DNA of 64,000 bases from Nocardioides carbamazepini (GTDB taxonomy: Bacteria > Actinomycetota > Actinomycetes > Propionibacteriales > Nocardioidaceae), in NCBI RefSeq assembly GCF_024614185.1, contig NZ_JAHTLF010000015.1:1-64000 (forward strand), written 5' to 3'. Each line of letters opens with the position of its first letter. Within the stretch, counting starts at the first letter, position 1. Positions 48,200-56,884 of the stretch are shown here, piece by piece. Both the position numbers and the translations under genes were made by a program. Below the pieces are notes generated by a model. That model saw only the letters and a program-made list of their open reading frames with translations, did no database searches and was not told the DNA's origin.

Positions 48200-49420
48200 T
48201 CACTTCAGCTCGGCGCTCGAGAGACCCAGGATCCGGCGCGCCACGATCAGCTGCTGGATCTGCTGGGTGCCCTCGAAGATGTCGAGGATCTTGGAGTCGC
48301 GCGCCCACTTCTCGAGCAGCTCCTCCTCGCTGTAGCCGATCGAGGCGCACAGCTCGACGCAGGACAGCGTCACGTCGGAGCCGACCCGGCCGGCCTTCGC
48401 CTTGGCCATCGAGGCCTCCAGCGAGTTGGGCTTGCGGTTGTCGGCCATCCAGGCCGCCTGGAGGGTGAGCAGGCGCCCCGCCTCCCAGTCGGACTCGAGC
48501 TGCAGGAACTTCGCCGCGGCGGCATGCTGCAGGATCGCCGGCCGGTCGTAGTCGACCTCGATGCCGGCCTCCTTCAGCAGGTCGCGGGTCAGGTCGAGGG
48601 ACGCGCGGGCGCACCCCACGGCCATCGCGGCCACCAGTGGGCGGGTGTTGTCGAAGGTCGCCATCGCGCCGGCGAAGCCCTGCTCGACGTTGACCTCCGG
48701 CGAGCCGAGGAGGTTGTCCTTCGGGACCCGGGCGTCGGTGAAGGTGATGACGGCGGTGTCGGAGGCCCGGATGCCGAGCTTCTCCTCCAGCCGCTCGACC
48801 TTGACGCCGGGCGTGTCCTTCTCGACGACGAACGACTTGATCGCGGCTCGGCCGAGGGACTTGTCGAGCGTCGCCCAGACCACGATGCAGTCGGAGCGCT
48901 CGCCGGAGGTGACGAAGATCTTCTCGCCGTTGATGACGTACTCGTCGCCGTCGAGCACGGCGGTGGTCGAGATCGCGGCGGAGTCGGAGCCGAACGACGG
49001 CTCGGTGATCGCCATCGAGGCCCAGCGGCCCTTGAACCGCTCGAGCTGCTCGTCGTTGGCGACCGACGCGATCGCCGAGTTGCCGAGACCCTGGCGGGGC
49101 ATCGACAGCAGCAGGCCGGTGTCGCCCCAGCACATCTCGGCGACCGAGGTCACCGAGGCGAGGTTGGCGCCGTTCTTGACCGACGCCTTCTTGTCGCCGT
49201 CGTCGGCGTCGCGGCGGACGCCGGTCGCGCCGGCGCCCTCGCTGGCGCCGGACTCGGAGAGCCCGTCGATCATCGCCGCGAGCATGTCGAGCTCCTTGGG
49301 GTACTCGTGCTCGGCGATGTCGTACTTGCGGGAGATCGGTCGCAGCATGTTCATGGCGACCTGGTGGGCCTGGTCGACCAGCGCCCGGTGCTTCTTCGGG
49401 ACTTCCAGATTGATGGCCAT
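48200..49420 (-). CDS. Acyl-CoA dehydrogenase, second of a pair
   Basis: A 406-aa FAD flavoenzyme. ACAD features: MAITEPSFGSDSAAI (FAD/substrate loop), GEKIFVTSGERSD, RASDTAVITFTDARVPKDNLLG and the C-terminal ILDIFEGTQQIQQLIVARRILG. It starts one base into the stop of the upstream ACAD (TGATG). The pair of adjacent, dissimilar ACADs suggests a heteromeric enzyme as known for mycobacterial steroid-type FadEs. A catalytic Glu could be in the FEGTQQ segment. Confidence 0.9.
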   Translation of the reverse strand: MAINLEVPKKHRALVDQAHQVAMNMLRPISRKYDIAEHEYPKELDMLAAMIDGLSESGASEGAGATGVRRDADDGDKKASVKNGANLASVTSVAEMCWGDTGLLLSMPRQGLGNSAIASVANDEQLERFKGRWASMAITEPSFGSDSAAISTTAVLDGDEYVINGEKIFVTSGERSDCIVVWATLDKSLGRAAIKSFVVEKDTPGVKVERLEEKLGIRASDTAVITFTDARVPKDNLLGSPEVNVEQGFAGAMATFDNTRPLVAAMAVGCARASLDLTRDLLKEAGIEVDYDRPAILQHAAAAKFLQLESDWEAGRLLTLQAAWMADNRKPNSLEASMAKAKAGRVGSDVTLSCVELCASIGYSEEELLEKWARDSKILDIFEGTQQIQQLIVARRILGLSSAELK

Positions 49421-50790
49421 CAGACGAGCACCGTTCCTTCCATGATCCCGATGGCACGCAGGTCGCGGTACCACCGCTCGACCGGGTGCTCCTTGACGAA
49501 CCCGTGGCCACCGAGCAGCTGGACGCCGTCGAGGCCGATCTGCATGCCCTTGTCGGTGCACGCCTTGCGGGCCAGTGCCACCTCACGGGAGAAGTCCTTG
49601 CCGGCCGCGGCACGCGAGGCGGCGCGGTAGGTCAGCAGGCGCATGCCCTGCAGCTCGATCGCGATGTTGGCGACCATGAACGCCACCGACTGGCGGTTGG
49701 CGATCGGCTCGCCGAAGGCCTCGCGGCCCTTGACGTACGGCGTCACGTAGTCGAGCACGGCCTGGCCGGTGCCGACGGCGAGCGCGCACCAGGCGAGGCG
49801 CGCGAGACGCACGCACTCGGTGTACGTCGACCCGTCGGTCTCGCCGAGCACGGCGTCCTTGGGGACCGTGACGTCCTCGAGGAGGAGCTTGGTCATCGAC
49901 GCGGCCCGCACGCCCATCGCGGGGTCGCCCTCGATGCTGAGGCCCGTGACACCGGACTCGACGAGGAAGAGGACCGGCTTGCCCTCGAGCTTCGCGCCCA
50001 CGACGAAGAGCTCGGCGTGGTCGCCGCGGGCGACCAGGCTCTTGGTGCCGCTGAGGACGTAGCCGTCGGCGGTCTTCCGCGCGGTGGTCGATGGGTTGAG
50101 GACGTCGAAGAGCACGGTGGGCTCGTTCAGCGCCAGCGCGGCGGCGGGCACGGAGCCGTCCTCGGCGCTGAACGCGGGCAGGTAGGTCTGCTGCTGGGCG
50201 TCGGTGCCCCACAGGCCGATCGCGGTGGCGACCGAGCCCGGCGCCAGCGTCGCGACGGCCAGGCCCATGTCGCCCTTCGCCAGTGCCTCGGCGACCAGGG
50301 TGCCGGCCATCGCGGAGCGCTCCTCGGACACGCCACCGAGGGTCTCCGGCAGACCGAGGATCGGCAGGCCGATCTCGAGGCTGGCCTTGAGCAGGTCGTC
50401 GGGGGCGGCGCAGGCCTTGTCGGCGTGGTCGGCCGCGGGCCGGACGACCTCGTCGGCGAAGTCGGTGACGAGGTCGACGAGCATCTGCTCGTCCTCGCCG
50501 GGCGTGAGGTCGAACACGCCGCTCGCGGAGGCGGGTGTCGGCCGGGCCCCGGGCTGGCCACCCTTGCCGGCGTGCGCGAAGGTCCGGCTGGCGGTGGTGA
50601 TCGTCTTGAACCCGGTCCGGGTGACGGAGAAGACCGCCTGCTCGGCCGGCTTGCGGAGGCGGACCTTGTCGAGGAGGTCGGTCTGGGCGAGCCGGTTCAG
50701 GCCGGCGACGAGGTAGCCGATCGGATCACGGCTCTCGCTGCTCGGGACCCCGTTCTTGCCGCCCGGCTTGAGGTTGCTGATCAAGGACAT
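49420..50790 (-). CDS. Acyl-CoA dehydrogenase, first of a pair (N-terminally extended)
   Basis: A 456-aa ACAD-fold protein with an extra ~90-residue N-terminus (Lys/Ser/Pro-rich) before the helical domain. Core segments: DLLKASLEIGLPILGLPETLGG, GDMGLAVATLAPGSVATA, VLNEPT-like loop, GYVLSGTKSLVARGDHAELFVV and the C-terminal HGFVKEHPVERWYRDLRAIGIMEGT. Its sequence differs strongly from the partner. ATG at 50790, six bases after TACAGT (50797-50802) and inside an inverted repeat that could be an operator. Confidence 0.88.
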   Translation of the reverse strand: MSLISNLKPGGKNGVPSSESRDPIGYLVAGLNRLAQTDLLDKVRLRKPAEQAVFSVTRTGFKTITTASRTFAHAGKGGQPGARPTPASASGVFDLTPGEDEQMLVDLVTDFADEVVRPAADHADKACAAPDDLLKASLEIGLPILGLPETLGGVSEERSAMAGTLVAEALAKGDMGLAVATLAPGSVATAIGLWGTDAQQQTYLPAFSAEDGSVPAAALALNEPTVLFDVLNPSTTARKTADGYVLSGTKSLVARGDHAELFVVGAKLEGKPVLFLVESGVTGLSIEGDPAMGVRAASMTKLLLEDVTVPKDAVLGETDGSTYTECVRLARLAWCALAVGTGQAVLDYVTPYVKGREAFGEPIANRQSVAFMVANIAIELQGMRLLTYRAASRAAAGKDFSREVALARKACTDKGMQIGLDGVQLLGGHGFVKEHPVERWYRDLRAIGIMEGTVLV

Positions 50791-50793
50791 GGG

Positions 50794-50814
50794 GTAACTG
50801 TAACCGTGAGTTAC
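50794..50814. promoter_or_regulatory. Operator-like inverted repeat over the ACAD-pair promoter
   Basis: GTAACT (50794-50799) and AGTTAC (50809-50814) are inverted with 9 bp between, covering the minus-strand -10 box TACAGT. This is the size and placement expected for a TetR-family repressor site. No such repressor is encoded close by. Confidence 0.5.
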
Positions 50815-50862
50815 ACACTGCGCTACACCTAGGTCGAATCGGCCTGCTGTGATCCTCGCCCC

Positions 50863-50868
50863 TACGAT
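50863..50868 (+). promoter_or_regulatory. -10 box of def
   Basis: TACGAT with a 7-nt gap to the ATG at 50876. It overlaps the earlier ATG (50867), which is therefore not the start. Confidence 0.5.
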
Positions 50869-50875
50869 GCGCGAC

Positions 50876-51460
50876 ATGGAGGACCAGACCCCGCATGCGC
50901 CGTACGGACCCCTGCCCCGCAACGGGAGCGTGCGGCCGATGACGCGGTGGGGAACGCCGGTCATGCACCGCCCCCAGGCGCGGGTGGAGGTCTACGACGA
51001 TGCGCTGCGCGCGCTGGCCGCCGACATGGTCGCCACCATGTATGCGGCCGACGGCGTCGGCCTCGCGGCCTGTCAGATCGGCGAGGACGTCGCGATGTTC
51101 GTCTTCGACTGCCCCGACGAGGAGGGACAGCGGGTCGTCGGCGTGGTCTGCAACCCCGTCCTGGTCGAGCCCCAGGGCGTCGACCGGCGGCTCGACGACA
51201 GTCCCGAGGGCTGCCTGTCCTATCCCGGCGCCTTCGTCGACTGCGCCCGTCCCGACTACGCCGTGGTCGAGGGCACCGGGCTCGACGGCGCCCCGGTGCG
51301 CTTCGAGGGCGACGGACTGCTGGCGAAGTGCCTGCAGCACGAGACCGACCACACCGTCGGCACCGTCTTCGGCGACCGGATCTCCGCGAAGGCGATGAAG
51401 AAGCTGCGCAAGCAGCACGACGCCGCGGTCGAGGACTACCCGGTGGAGTGGCCCACCTGA
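50876..51460 (+). CDS. def: Peptide deformylase
   Basis: A 194-aa metalloenzyme removing the formyl group from nascent chains. The three motifs are GVGLAACQIG (motif 1), EGCLSYPG (motif 2, metal Cys) and QHETDHTVG (motif 3, HExxH-like metal His and catalytic Glu). The N-terminal ~25 residues are longer than in E. coli Def, as usual in actinobacteria. The start is decided by the -10 box at 50863-50868. Confidence 0.94.
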   Translation: MEDQTPHAPYGPLPRNGSVRPMTRWGTPVMHRPQARVEVYDDALRALAADMVATMYAADGVGLAACQIGEDVAMFVFDCPDEEGQRVVGVVCNPVLVEPQGVDRRLDDSPEGCLSYPGAFVDCARPDYAVVEGTGLDGAPVRFEGDGLLAKCLQHETDHTVGTVFGDRISAKAMKKLRKQHDAAVEDYPVEWPT

Positions 51461-51486
51461 GCTCCGCCGTGGGCTAGCGTCGGCGC

Positions 51487-52401
51487 ATGCCCGTCGACCC
51501 CGCACTGGCCGGCCTCCTCGAGGCGATCGAGGCCGGCACGCCCATCTCCCAGCTCTCCCCCGGCGACGCGCGTGCCGTGTTCCGGGCGATGACCGTCGAC
51601 GGCCGGCCGCCGGGGACCCTGGCGCCGGTCGCCTCGGTCACGGACGACAAGGTCGCCGGAGGAGACGGTCCGCTGGCGGCCCGGGTCTACCGGCCCGAAG
51701 GCGCCGGGCCGTTCCCGACGGTCGTGCTGCTGCACGGCGGGGGCTGGGTGATCGGGGACCTCGACACCCACGCCGCGATGGCGCGCGCGATCTGTGCGGG
51801 TGCCGGCGCCGTCGTGGTCGCCGTCGACTACCGGCTGGCCCCCGAGAGCAGGTTCCCGGCAGCGGCCGAGGACGCGATCGCCGCCGTCCGCGACGTCCGG
51901 ACCCGCCTGGCGTCGTACGGCGGCAGCGAGGTGCTCGCTGTCGCGGGCGACTCCGCGGGCGGCAACCTGTCCGCCGTCGTGACCCAGCACGTGCCCGGCC
52001 TGGCGGCCCAGCTGCTGGTCTACCCGGCCACCGACGTCCTCGGCGACTACGCGTCACGGACCGAGAACGCACACGGCTACTTCCTCGACGAGCCCACGAT
52101 GGCGTGGTTCATCGGCAGCTACGTCGCCCCGGAGACCGACCTCACCGACGTACGGCTCTCGCCGTTGCGCGGCGACCTGGCCGGGCTCCCGCCGGCTGTC
52201 GTCGTCACCGCCGAGTTCGACCCCCTGCGCGACGAGGGCATCGCCTACGCCGATGCGCTGGCCGCCGCCGGGGTCAGGGTGGAGCAGGCGACCTATCCCG
52301 GCCTGATCCACGGGTTCTTCGACATGGGGCCGTGGTCGCCGGCCTGCCAGTCCGCCGTCGACGACACGGTCGCCCGGTTCGCCGCACTGCTGCGCGGCTG
52401 A
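51487..52401 (+). CDS. HSL-family alpha/beta hydrolase (esterase)
   Basis: A 304-aa hormone-sensitive-lipase-type esterase. Oxyanion motif LLHGGGWVIG (83-87 HGGGW), nucleophile elbow GDSAGG (Ser156), Asp in TAEFDPLRDEG and His in YPGLIHGFFDMG complete the triad. No signal peptide. ATG six bases after TAGCGT (51475-51480). Its stop lies in the first unit of a 10-bp tandem array. Confidence 0.9.
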   Translation: MPVDPALAGLLEAIEAGTPISQLSPGDARAVFRAMTVDGRPPGTLAPVASVTDDKVAGGDGPLAARVYRPEGAGPFPTVVLLHGGGWVIGDLDTHAAMARAICAGAGAVVVAVDYRLAPESRFPAAAEDAIAAVRDVRTRLASYGGSEVLAVAGDSAGGNLSAVVTQHVPGLAAQLLVYPATDVLGDYASRTENAHGYFLDEPTMAWFIGSYVAPETDLTDVRLSPLRGDLAGLPPAVVVTAEFDPLRDEGIAYADALAAAGVRVEQATYPGLIHGFFDMGPWSPACQSAVDDTVARFAALLRG

Positions 52402-52447
52402 TCGAGCCTGATCGAGCCTGATCGAGCCTGATCGAGCCTGATCGAGG
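52398..52447. repeat. Five tandem 10-bp units
   Basis: CTGATCGAGC repeated five times (last unit ends GG instead of GC). The first unit carries the stop of the esterase gene; the array lies between two convergent genes. Confidence 0.92.
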
Positions 52448-52454
52448 TTGAGGG

Positions 52455-52946
52455 TCAGGATCGGGCGGCATGGCTCGGCAGGACGCACGCCGCATCCAGG
52501 CCGAGCACCCGGTTGAGCCGGCCGAAGGAGAGCCACGAGCCCAGGCACATGGACAGCTCGACGATCTCCCGGTCGGTGTAGTGGGCCCGGATCCGCTGCC
52601 AGAAGCCGTCGTCGATGCCGTGGTGGTCGAGCGCGTAGCGCTCGGCGTACTCCGCGGCGAGGCGGGTCCGATCGTCGAAGTCGCGGGTGGTGCGCCACTC
52701 CTCGACCGCCCGGTCGAAGGTCTCCTCGACCTTCTGCCCGTCCCGCTCGGTGCGCCAGTCCTGGCAGAACAGGCAGCCGTTGATCTGGGCGATCCGGAGC
52801 CGGGCGGCCTCGAACTCGCGCAGGCCGAGCGTGCTGTGCTCGTAGACGCTCATGGCGAGCGCCGAGGCGGCCGGGCCGATGCCGGGCACCAGCTCTCCCC
52901 ACACGTACATGATCGGGTCCTTGCCCTCGGGCACGTCGATGAACAT
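52455..52946 (-). CDS. Carboxymuconolactone decarboxylase/AhpD-like protein
   Basis: A 163-aa all-helical CMD-fold protein. The redox pair C-x-x-C is present in INGCLFCQDWR, with the nearby acidic and Tyr residues of the AhpD proton relay (AAEYAERYALDHHG). Such proteins reduce peroxides or act as small carbonyl-compound enzymes. It starts in a TGATG overlap with the DapB-like gene, so the two act together, substrate unknown. Confidence 0.88.
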   Translation of the reverse strand: MFIDVPEGKDPIMYVWGELVPGIGPAASALAMSVYEHSTLGLREFEAARLRIAQINGCLFCQDWRTERDGQKVEETFDRAVEEWRTTRDFDDRTRLAAEYAERYALDHHGIDDGFWQRIRAHYTDREIVELSMCLGSWLSFGRLNRVLGLDAACVLPSHAARS

Positions 52947-54061
52947 CACGCCTCCTCGGCGGTGGTGCGCAGGTAGGTCGACGGGAGCAGTGGCACGTCG
53001 AGACCGTCGTACAGGCCCGGGGTGGCGCTGCGCAGCCACGGGATGGCGTTGACCAGCCGGTTGGCGGCCGTGGCGTTGCCGCCCGCCGCCCGGTTGCCGC
53101 CCTCGTCGGTGGCCTCGACGTTGATCTCGATCCGGGGCCGACCCTCGATGATCACGCGGTGGGCGCCGTCGCCGCCGTCGGGGGGCATCGGCCAGTCGTA
53201 GGCACACGCGGCGGTGATCCGGGTGACGTGCTCGATGACGATCCTCGGCTCGCCGCCGACGATGCCCTGCACCTCGAAGCGCAGCCCGCCCTGGGTGCCG
53301 GCCTCGAAGTAGCCGAGAGCGGTGGTCACCGACGCGTCGAGCGCACGGCGCTCGACGGTCTCGCGCAGCTCGTCGAGCTCGACGCCGAGCGCACGGGCGA
53401 TGAGCCGGATCTGGCCGCCCCAGACCATCGACGGGATGCCCTCGGCGACCATCGGCGGCTCGTAGTCCATCGGCTGGCCCATGCCGACGATGTAGCGGAC
53501 CGAGTCCTCGGCGTCGTACGTCGAGTAGTCGAAGATCTCCTGGCAGCGGACCTGCTCGATCTCCGAGGCGAGACCACTGACGAGCGCCGGCAGCAGATCG
53601 TTGCCCCAGCCCGGGTCGATGCCGCTGACGAACAGCGCGCTGCCGCCCTCGGCGCACGCCTTCTCCAGCGGCTCACGCATCTCGGCCGGCGCGCTGCGGT
53701 GGTCGTAGAGGGCGTAGACGGACGGTGTGACCACCACGGCGCCGCCGGCCAGCGCACGAGCGAGGTCCACGACGGCGTCGTCGGGGCGCAGCTCGCCGGA
53801 CGCGGCGTACGCCACCGCTCCTCCTCCCTCGAGCGCCGCGAGCGCTGCCTCGACGTCGTCCGTGGCCGGCACGCCCAGCGACCGGCCGAGCTCGGCCAGG
53901 TCGCCGGCGTCGCGCCCGACCTTCGCCGGGTCGTTGACGACGACCGCCGCGAGGCTCAGTCCCGGGTGCGCCGCGACGGCCCGGATGGACGCGCGGCCCA
54001 TGTTGCCGGTGCCCCACACCACGACCCGGACGTTTGGGTAGAACGTGTTCTCATCCGCCAT
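52946..54061 (-). CDS. DapB-like NAD(P)H-dependent amine dehydrogenase family protein
   Basis: A 371-aa oxidoreductase. N-terminal Rossmann motif VRVVVWGTGNMGRASIRAV, then a dihydrodipicolinate-reductase-type substrate domain (about 130-360) with GIDPGWGNDLLPAL and FDYSTYDAEDSVRYIVGMG. Length and motifs fit the diaminopentanoate-dehydrogenase-like group rather than lysine-pathway DapB. First gene of the two-gene operon with the AhpD-like protein; TACTCT (54069-54074) lies seven bases before the ATG. Confidence 0.85.
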   Translation of the reverse strand: MADENTFYPNVRVVVWGTGNMGRASIRAVAAHPGLSLAAVVVNDPAKVGRDAGDLAELGRSLGVPATDDVEAALAALEGGGAVAYAASGELRPDDAVVDLARALAGGAVVVTPSVYALYDHRSAPAEMREPLEKACAEGGSALFVSGIDPGWGNDLLPALVSGLASEIEQVRCQEIFDYSTYDAEDSVRYIVGMGQPMDYEPPMVAEGIPSMVWGGQIRLIARALGVELDELRETVERRALDASVTTALGYFEAGTQGGLRFEVQGIVGGEPRIVIEHVTRITAACAYDWPMPPDGGDGAHRVIIEGRPRIEINVEATDEGGNRAAGGNATAANRLVNAIPWLRSATPGLYDGLDVPLLPSTYLRTTAEEA

Positions 54062-54127
54062 GGAGGGGAGAGTATGGTGCCGGGCGCCCGAGCGGTAGTG
54101 CGACAGCGTGTCCGATTTCGCGAGGGG

Positions 54128-54943
54128 TCAGCGGCGGGCGGTCACGTAGCAGGCCACAGCGGTCGCGGCGGCCACGTTGAGGGAGTCCACGCCGTGCTCG
54201 ATGGTGCGCGCCATCGGGATGATCGCGCGCCGGTCGGCCGACCGCTCCCAGCGCGCGGACAGGCCGTGGCCCTCCGAGCCGAGGACGAGCGCGACCTTCT
54301 CCTGGCCGGCCACCGCCTCCTCGATGGGTACGGCGTCCGGCGCGAGGGTCAGCGCGACCGTGGTGAAGCCGCGCTCGGCGAGGTCCGGCAGGGCGTCGTG
54401 CCAGTCGGGCAGACGGGTCCACGGCAACGCGAAGACGGCGCCCATCGCGACCTTGATCGCGCGGCGGTAGAGCGGGTCGGCGCAGCGCGGGGCGAGCAGG
54501 ACGGCGTCGAAGCCCAGCGCCGCTCCTGAGCGCAGGATGGCGCCGACGTTGGTGTGGTCCACGATGTCCTCGAGCACCAGCACCGACCGGGCGCCCGTGA
54601 GGACCTCGTCCAGGGTGGGCAGGGGGCGGCGCTCCAGGGATGCCAGCGCCCCGCGATGGACGTGGAAGCCGGTGACCTCCTCGGCCAGCTCCTCCGAGAG
54701 GACGTAGCAGGGCACGTCGGACCGGCCGAGTACGTCGGCCAGGCCGTCTAGCCAGCGCGGCGCCATCAGGAAGGAGCGCGGCGCGAAGCCTGCCTCCACG
54801 GCCCGGCGGACGACCTTCTCCCCCTCGGCCAGGAACAGGCCGTGCTCGGCCTCGAGGTGCTTGCGGAGCTCGACGTCGCGCAGGTCGCGGTAGTCGCCCA
54901 GCCGCGGGTCGGCGGGGTCGGAGATCTCGACGAGCTCGGCCAC
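54128..54943 (-). CDS. SpoU/TrmH-family RNA 2'-O-methyltransferase
   Basis: A 271-aa knotted SPOUT enzyme. N-terminal RNA-binding part (about 1-110), then EDIVDHTNVGAILRSGAALG, LVLGSEGHGLS and IEHGVDSLNVAAATAVACY, the three SpoU motifs with the catalytic Arg and Asn. The target (rRNA or tRNA) is unspecified. It starts 7 bp after the siroheme synthase stop and is probably co-transcribed with it. Confidence 0.9.
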   Translation of the reverse strand: MAELVEISDPADPRLGDYRDLRDVELRKHLEAEHGLFLAEGEKVVRRAVEAGFAPRSFLMAPRWLDGLADVLGRSDVPCYVLSEELAEEVTGFHVHRGALASLERRPLPTLDEVLTGARSVLVLEDIVDHTNVGAILRSGAALGFDAVLLAPRCADPLYRRAIKVAMGAVFALPWTRLPDWHDALPDLAERGFTTVALTLAPDAVPIEEAVAGQEKVALVLGSEGHGLSARWERSADRRAIIPMARTIEHGVDSLNVAAATAVACYVTARR

Positions 54944-54950
54944 GGGCGCG

Positions 54951-56174
54951 TCAGCTCGAGAAGGCGTCCGGGTGGGCGACCGCGACGACGTCGCCGACGA
55001 CGATGATGGCCGGTGGCTTGACGTCCTCCTCGGTCAGGCGGTCGGCGAGCGTGGCGAGGGTGGCGAGCACGGTCCGCTGCGTCGGCATGGTGCCGTCGCA
55101 GACGACTGCGACCGGCGTCGTCTCGGGGCGGCCGCCGGAGATGAGCGCGGCGGCGATGTGCGGCGCGTTCTCGACGCCCATCATGACCACGACGGTGCCC
55201 TGCATCCGGGCGAGGGCCGCGTAGTTCACCAGCGACTCCGGGTGCCCGGGCGGCAGATGGCCGGAGACGACGGTGAACTCGTGGGTGACGCCGCGGTGCG
55301 TCACCGGGATGCCGGCGATGCCCGGCACCGAGACGGGCGAGGTGAGGCCGGGGATCACGGTCACCGGTACGCCGGCCGCCCGGCAGGCGATGATCTCCTC
55401 GAACCCGCGGCCGAAGACGAAGTTGTCGCCGCCCTTGAACCGGACGACGCGCTTCCCGGCGAGCGCCCGCTCGATGATGATCCGGTTGATCTCCTCCTGT
55501 TGAGCGGAGCGGCCACGGGGCAGCTTGGCGACGTCGACCAGCTCGACGTCGCTCGGCAGGTCGCCGAGCAGCTCGCGCGGGGCCAGCCGGTCGGCGACGA
55601 CGACGTCGGCCGCCATCAGCGCCTTGCGGCCGGCGATCGAGATCAGCTCCGGGTCGCCGGGGCCGCCGCCCACGAGCGTGACGCCAGGTGTGCGGTCCCG
55701 GTGGTGCGGGGCGGCGATGGTGCCGTCGCGCAGCCCGGCGACGATCTCGTCGCGGACCGCGGCCGAGCGGCGCGGGTCGCGGTTGCCGACCACGGCGACG
55801 GTGATCCCCGCCTCGCGTCCCACCGCCGGCGTCCACGCCGTACCGAGCGTCGCGTCGTCCGAGCGGACGCAGAACACCCGTTGCTCCTCGCACAGCTGTG
55901 AGACGTGGTCGTTGACCGCGCGGTCGTCGGTCACCGCGATGACGTACCACGCTCCGTCGAGGTCGGCGTCCGCGAACGCGCGCTCGTGCCAGGTGATCTC
56001 TCCCGAGCCGACCAGGCCCTCGATCGCGGGAGTGACCTCGGGCGACACGACGTGGACGTCGGCACCGACCGCGATCAGCTGGGGCACCCGGCGTTGGGCC
56101 ACGTGGCCGCCGCCGACGACGAGCACGCGGCGCCCGGCGAGGCGCAGACCGGAGGGGTACGGCGGGAAGTCCAT
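54951..56174 (-). CDS. Siroheme synthase fusion: precorrin-2 dehydrogenase plus uroporphyrinogen-III methyltransferase
   Basis: A 407-aa two-domain enzyme of siroheme/cobalamin precursor synthesis. Residues about 1-165: NAD-binding precorrin-2 dehydrogenase ([18 protein letters not shown]). Residues about 170-407: SAM-dependent uroporphyrinogen-III C-methyltransferase ([56 protein letters not shown]). Shorter than E. coli CysG because the ferrochelatase helices are reduced. Start is uncertain (ATG 56174, GTG 56177 or ATG 56186). It would supply siroheme and corrinoid precursors; MetH uses cobalamin. Confidence 0.92.
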   Translation of the reverse strand: MDFPPYPSGLRLAGRRVLVVGGGHVAQRRVPQLIAVGADVHVVSPEVTPAIEGLVGSGEITWHERAFADADLDGAWYVIAVTDDRAVNDHVSQLCEEQRVFCVRSDDATLGTAWTPAVGREAGITVAVVGNRDPRRSAAVRDEIVAGLRDGTIAAPHHRDRTPGVTLVGGGPGDPELISIAGRKALMAADVVVADRLAPRELLGDLPSDVELVDVAKLPRGRSAQQEEINRIIIERALAGKRVVRFKGGDNFVFGRGFEEIIACRAAGVPVTVIPGLTSPVSVPGIAGIPVTHRGVTHEFTVVSGHLPPGHPESLVNYAALARMQGTVVVMMGVENAPHIAAALISGGRPETTPVAVVCDGTMPTQRTVLATLATLADRLTEEDVKPPAIIVVGDVVAVAHPDAFSS

Positions 56175-56248
56175 CACGACGCACATTCTCCCGGCATACG
56201 GCGCGGCGCCTCGCACACCGGACCAGCACCCGGACTAACTTCGGTGAC

Positions 56249-56776
56249 ATGAGTCTCGATCGACCGGTCTCCCCGGACCCCTACACCCTGCTCCCCGTCG
56301 TGGCGTCGTTCCCCGTGACGAGCGAGGACGTCACCGACGGCCGGCCGCTGAAGGACGATCAGGTCGCGGCCCTCGGCAACACCTCGCCGCAGCTGTCCTG
56401 GTCGGGTGCCCCCGAGGGCACCAAGTCGTACGTCGTGACCTGCTTCGACCCGGATGCCCCGACCCCCAGCGGGTTCTGGCACTGGGTGCTGGTCGACCTG
56501 CCCGCGGACACGACCTCGCTCGACTCCGGCGCCGGGGCCGAGGGCGCCGTGCTGCCCGGCAACGCCTTCATGTGCCGCAACGACGGAGGCCCGAAGGCGT
56601 TCATGGGAGCCGCCCCGCCCCAGGGCGACCAGGTGCACCGCTACTACTTCGTGGTGCACGCCGTGGGCGAGGAGACCCTCGGCGTCGACTCCGACGCCTC
56701 GGCGGCGGTCGTGTCGTTCAACCTGGCCTTCAAGACCCTCGGGCGCGCGATCCTCACGGGCACCTACCAGCACTGA
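56249..56776 (+). CDS. YbhB/YbcL-family (PEBP) protein
   Basis: A 175-aa phosphatidylethanolamine-binding-protein-like fold. Ligand-pocket motifs: [21 protein letters not shown] and the C-terminal [15 protein letters not shown]. No signal peptide. Physiological role of bacterial PEBPs is poorly defined. ATG seven bases after TAACTT (56236-56241). Confidence 0.9.
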   Translation: MSLDRPVSPDPYTLLPVVASFPVTSEDVTDGRPLKDDQVAALGNTSPQLSWSGAPEGTKSYVVTCFDPDAPTPSGFWHWVLVDLPADTTSLDSGAGAEGAVLPGNAFMCRNDGGPKAFMGAAPPQGDQVHRYYFVVHAVGEETLGVDSDASAAVVSFNLAFKTLGRAILTGTYQH

Positions 56777-56884
56777 TTCTGATGGGCCGAGCGTGTCGCC
56801 TGTCGAAGGCTGCGCGCAGACCCTTCGGGCCCACGCTTGCCTCCGACGCGCTGCGCGCAGGCGCCCGCAGGCTCCCTGCCCCCG

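Noticed and set aside
56777..56884. GC-rich gap with repeated GCTGCGCGCAG as a small RNA
   Set aside because: No stable hairpin with promoter could be drawn; nothing supportable.
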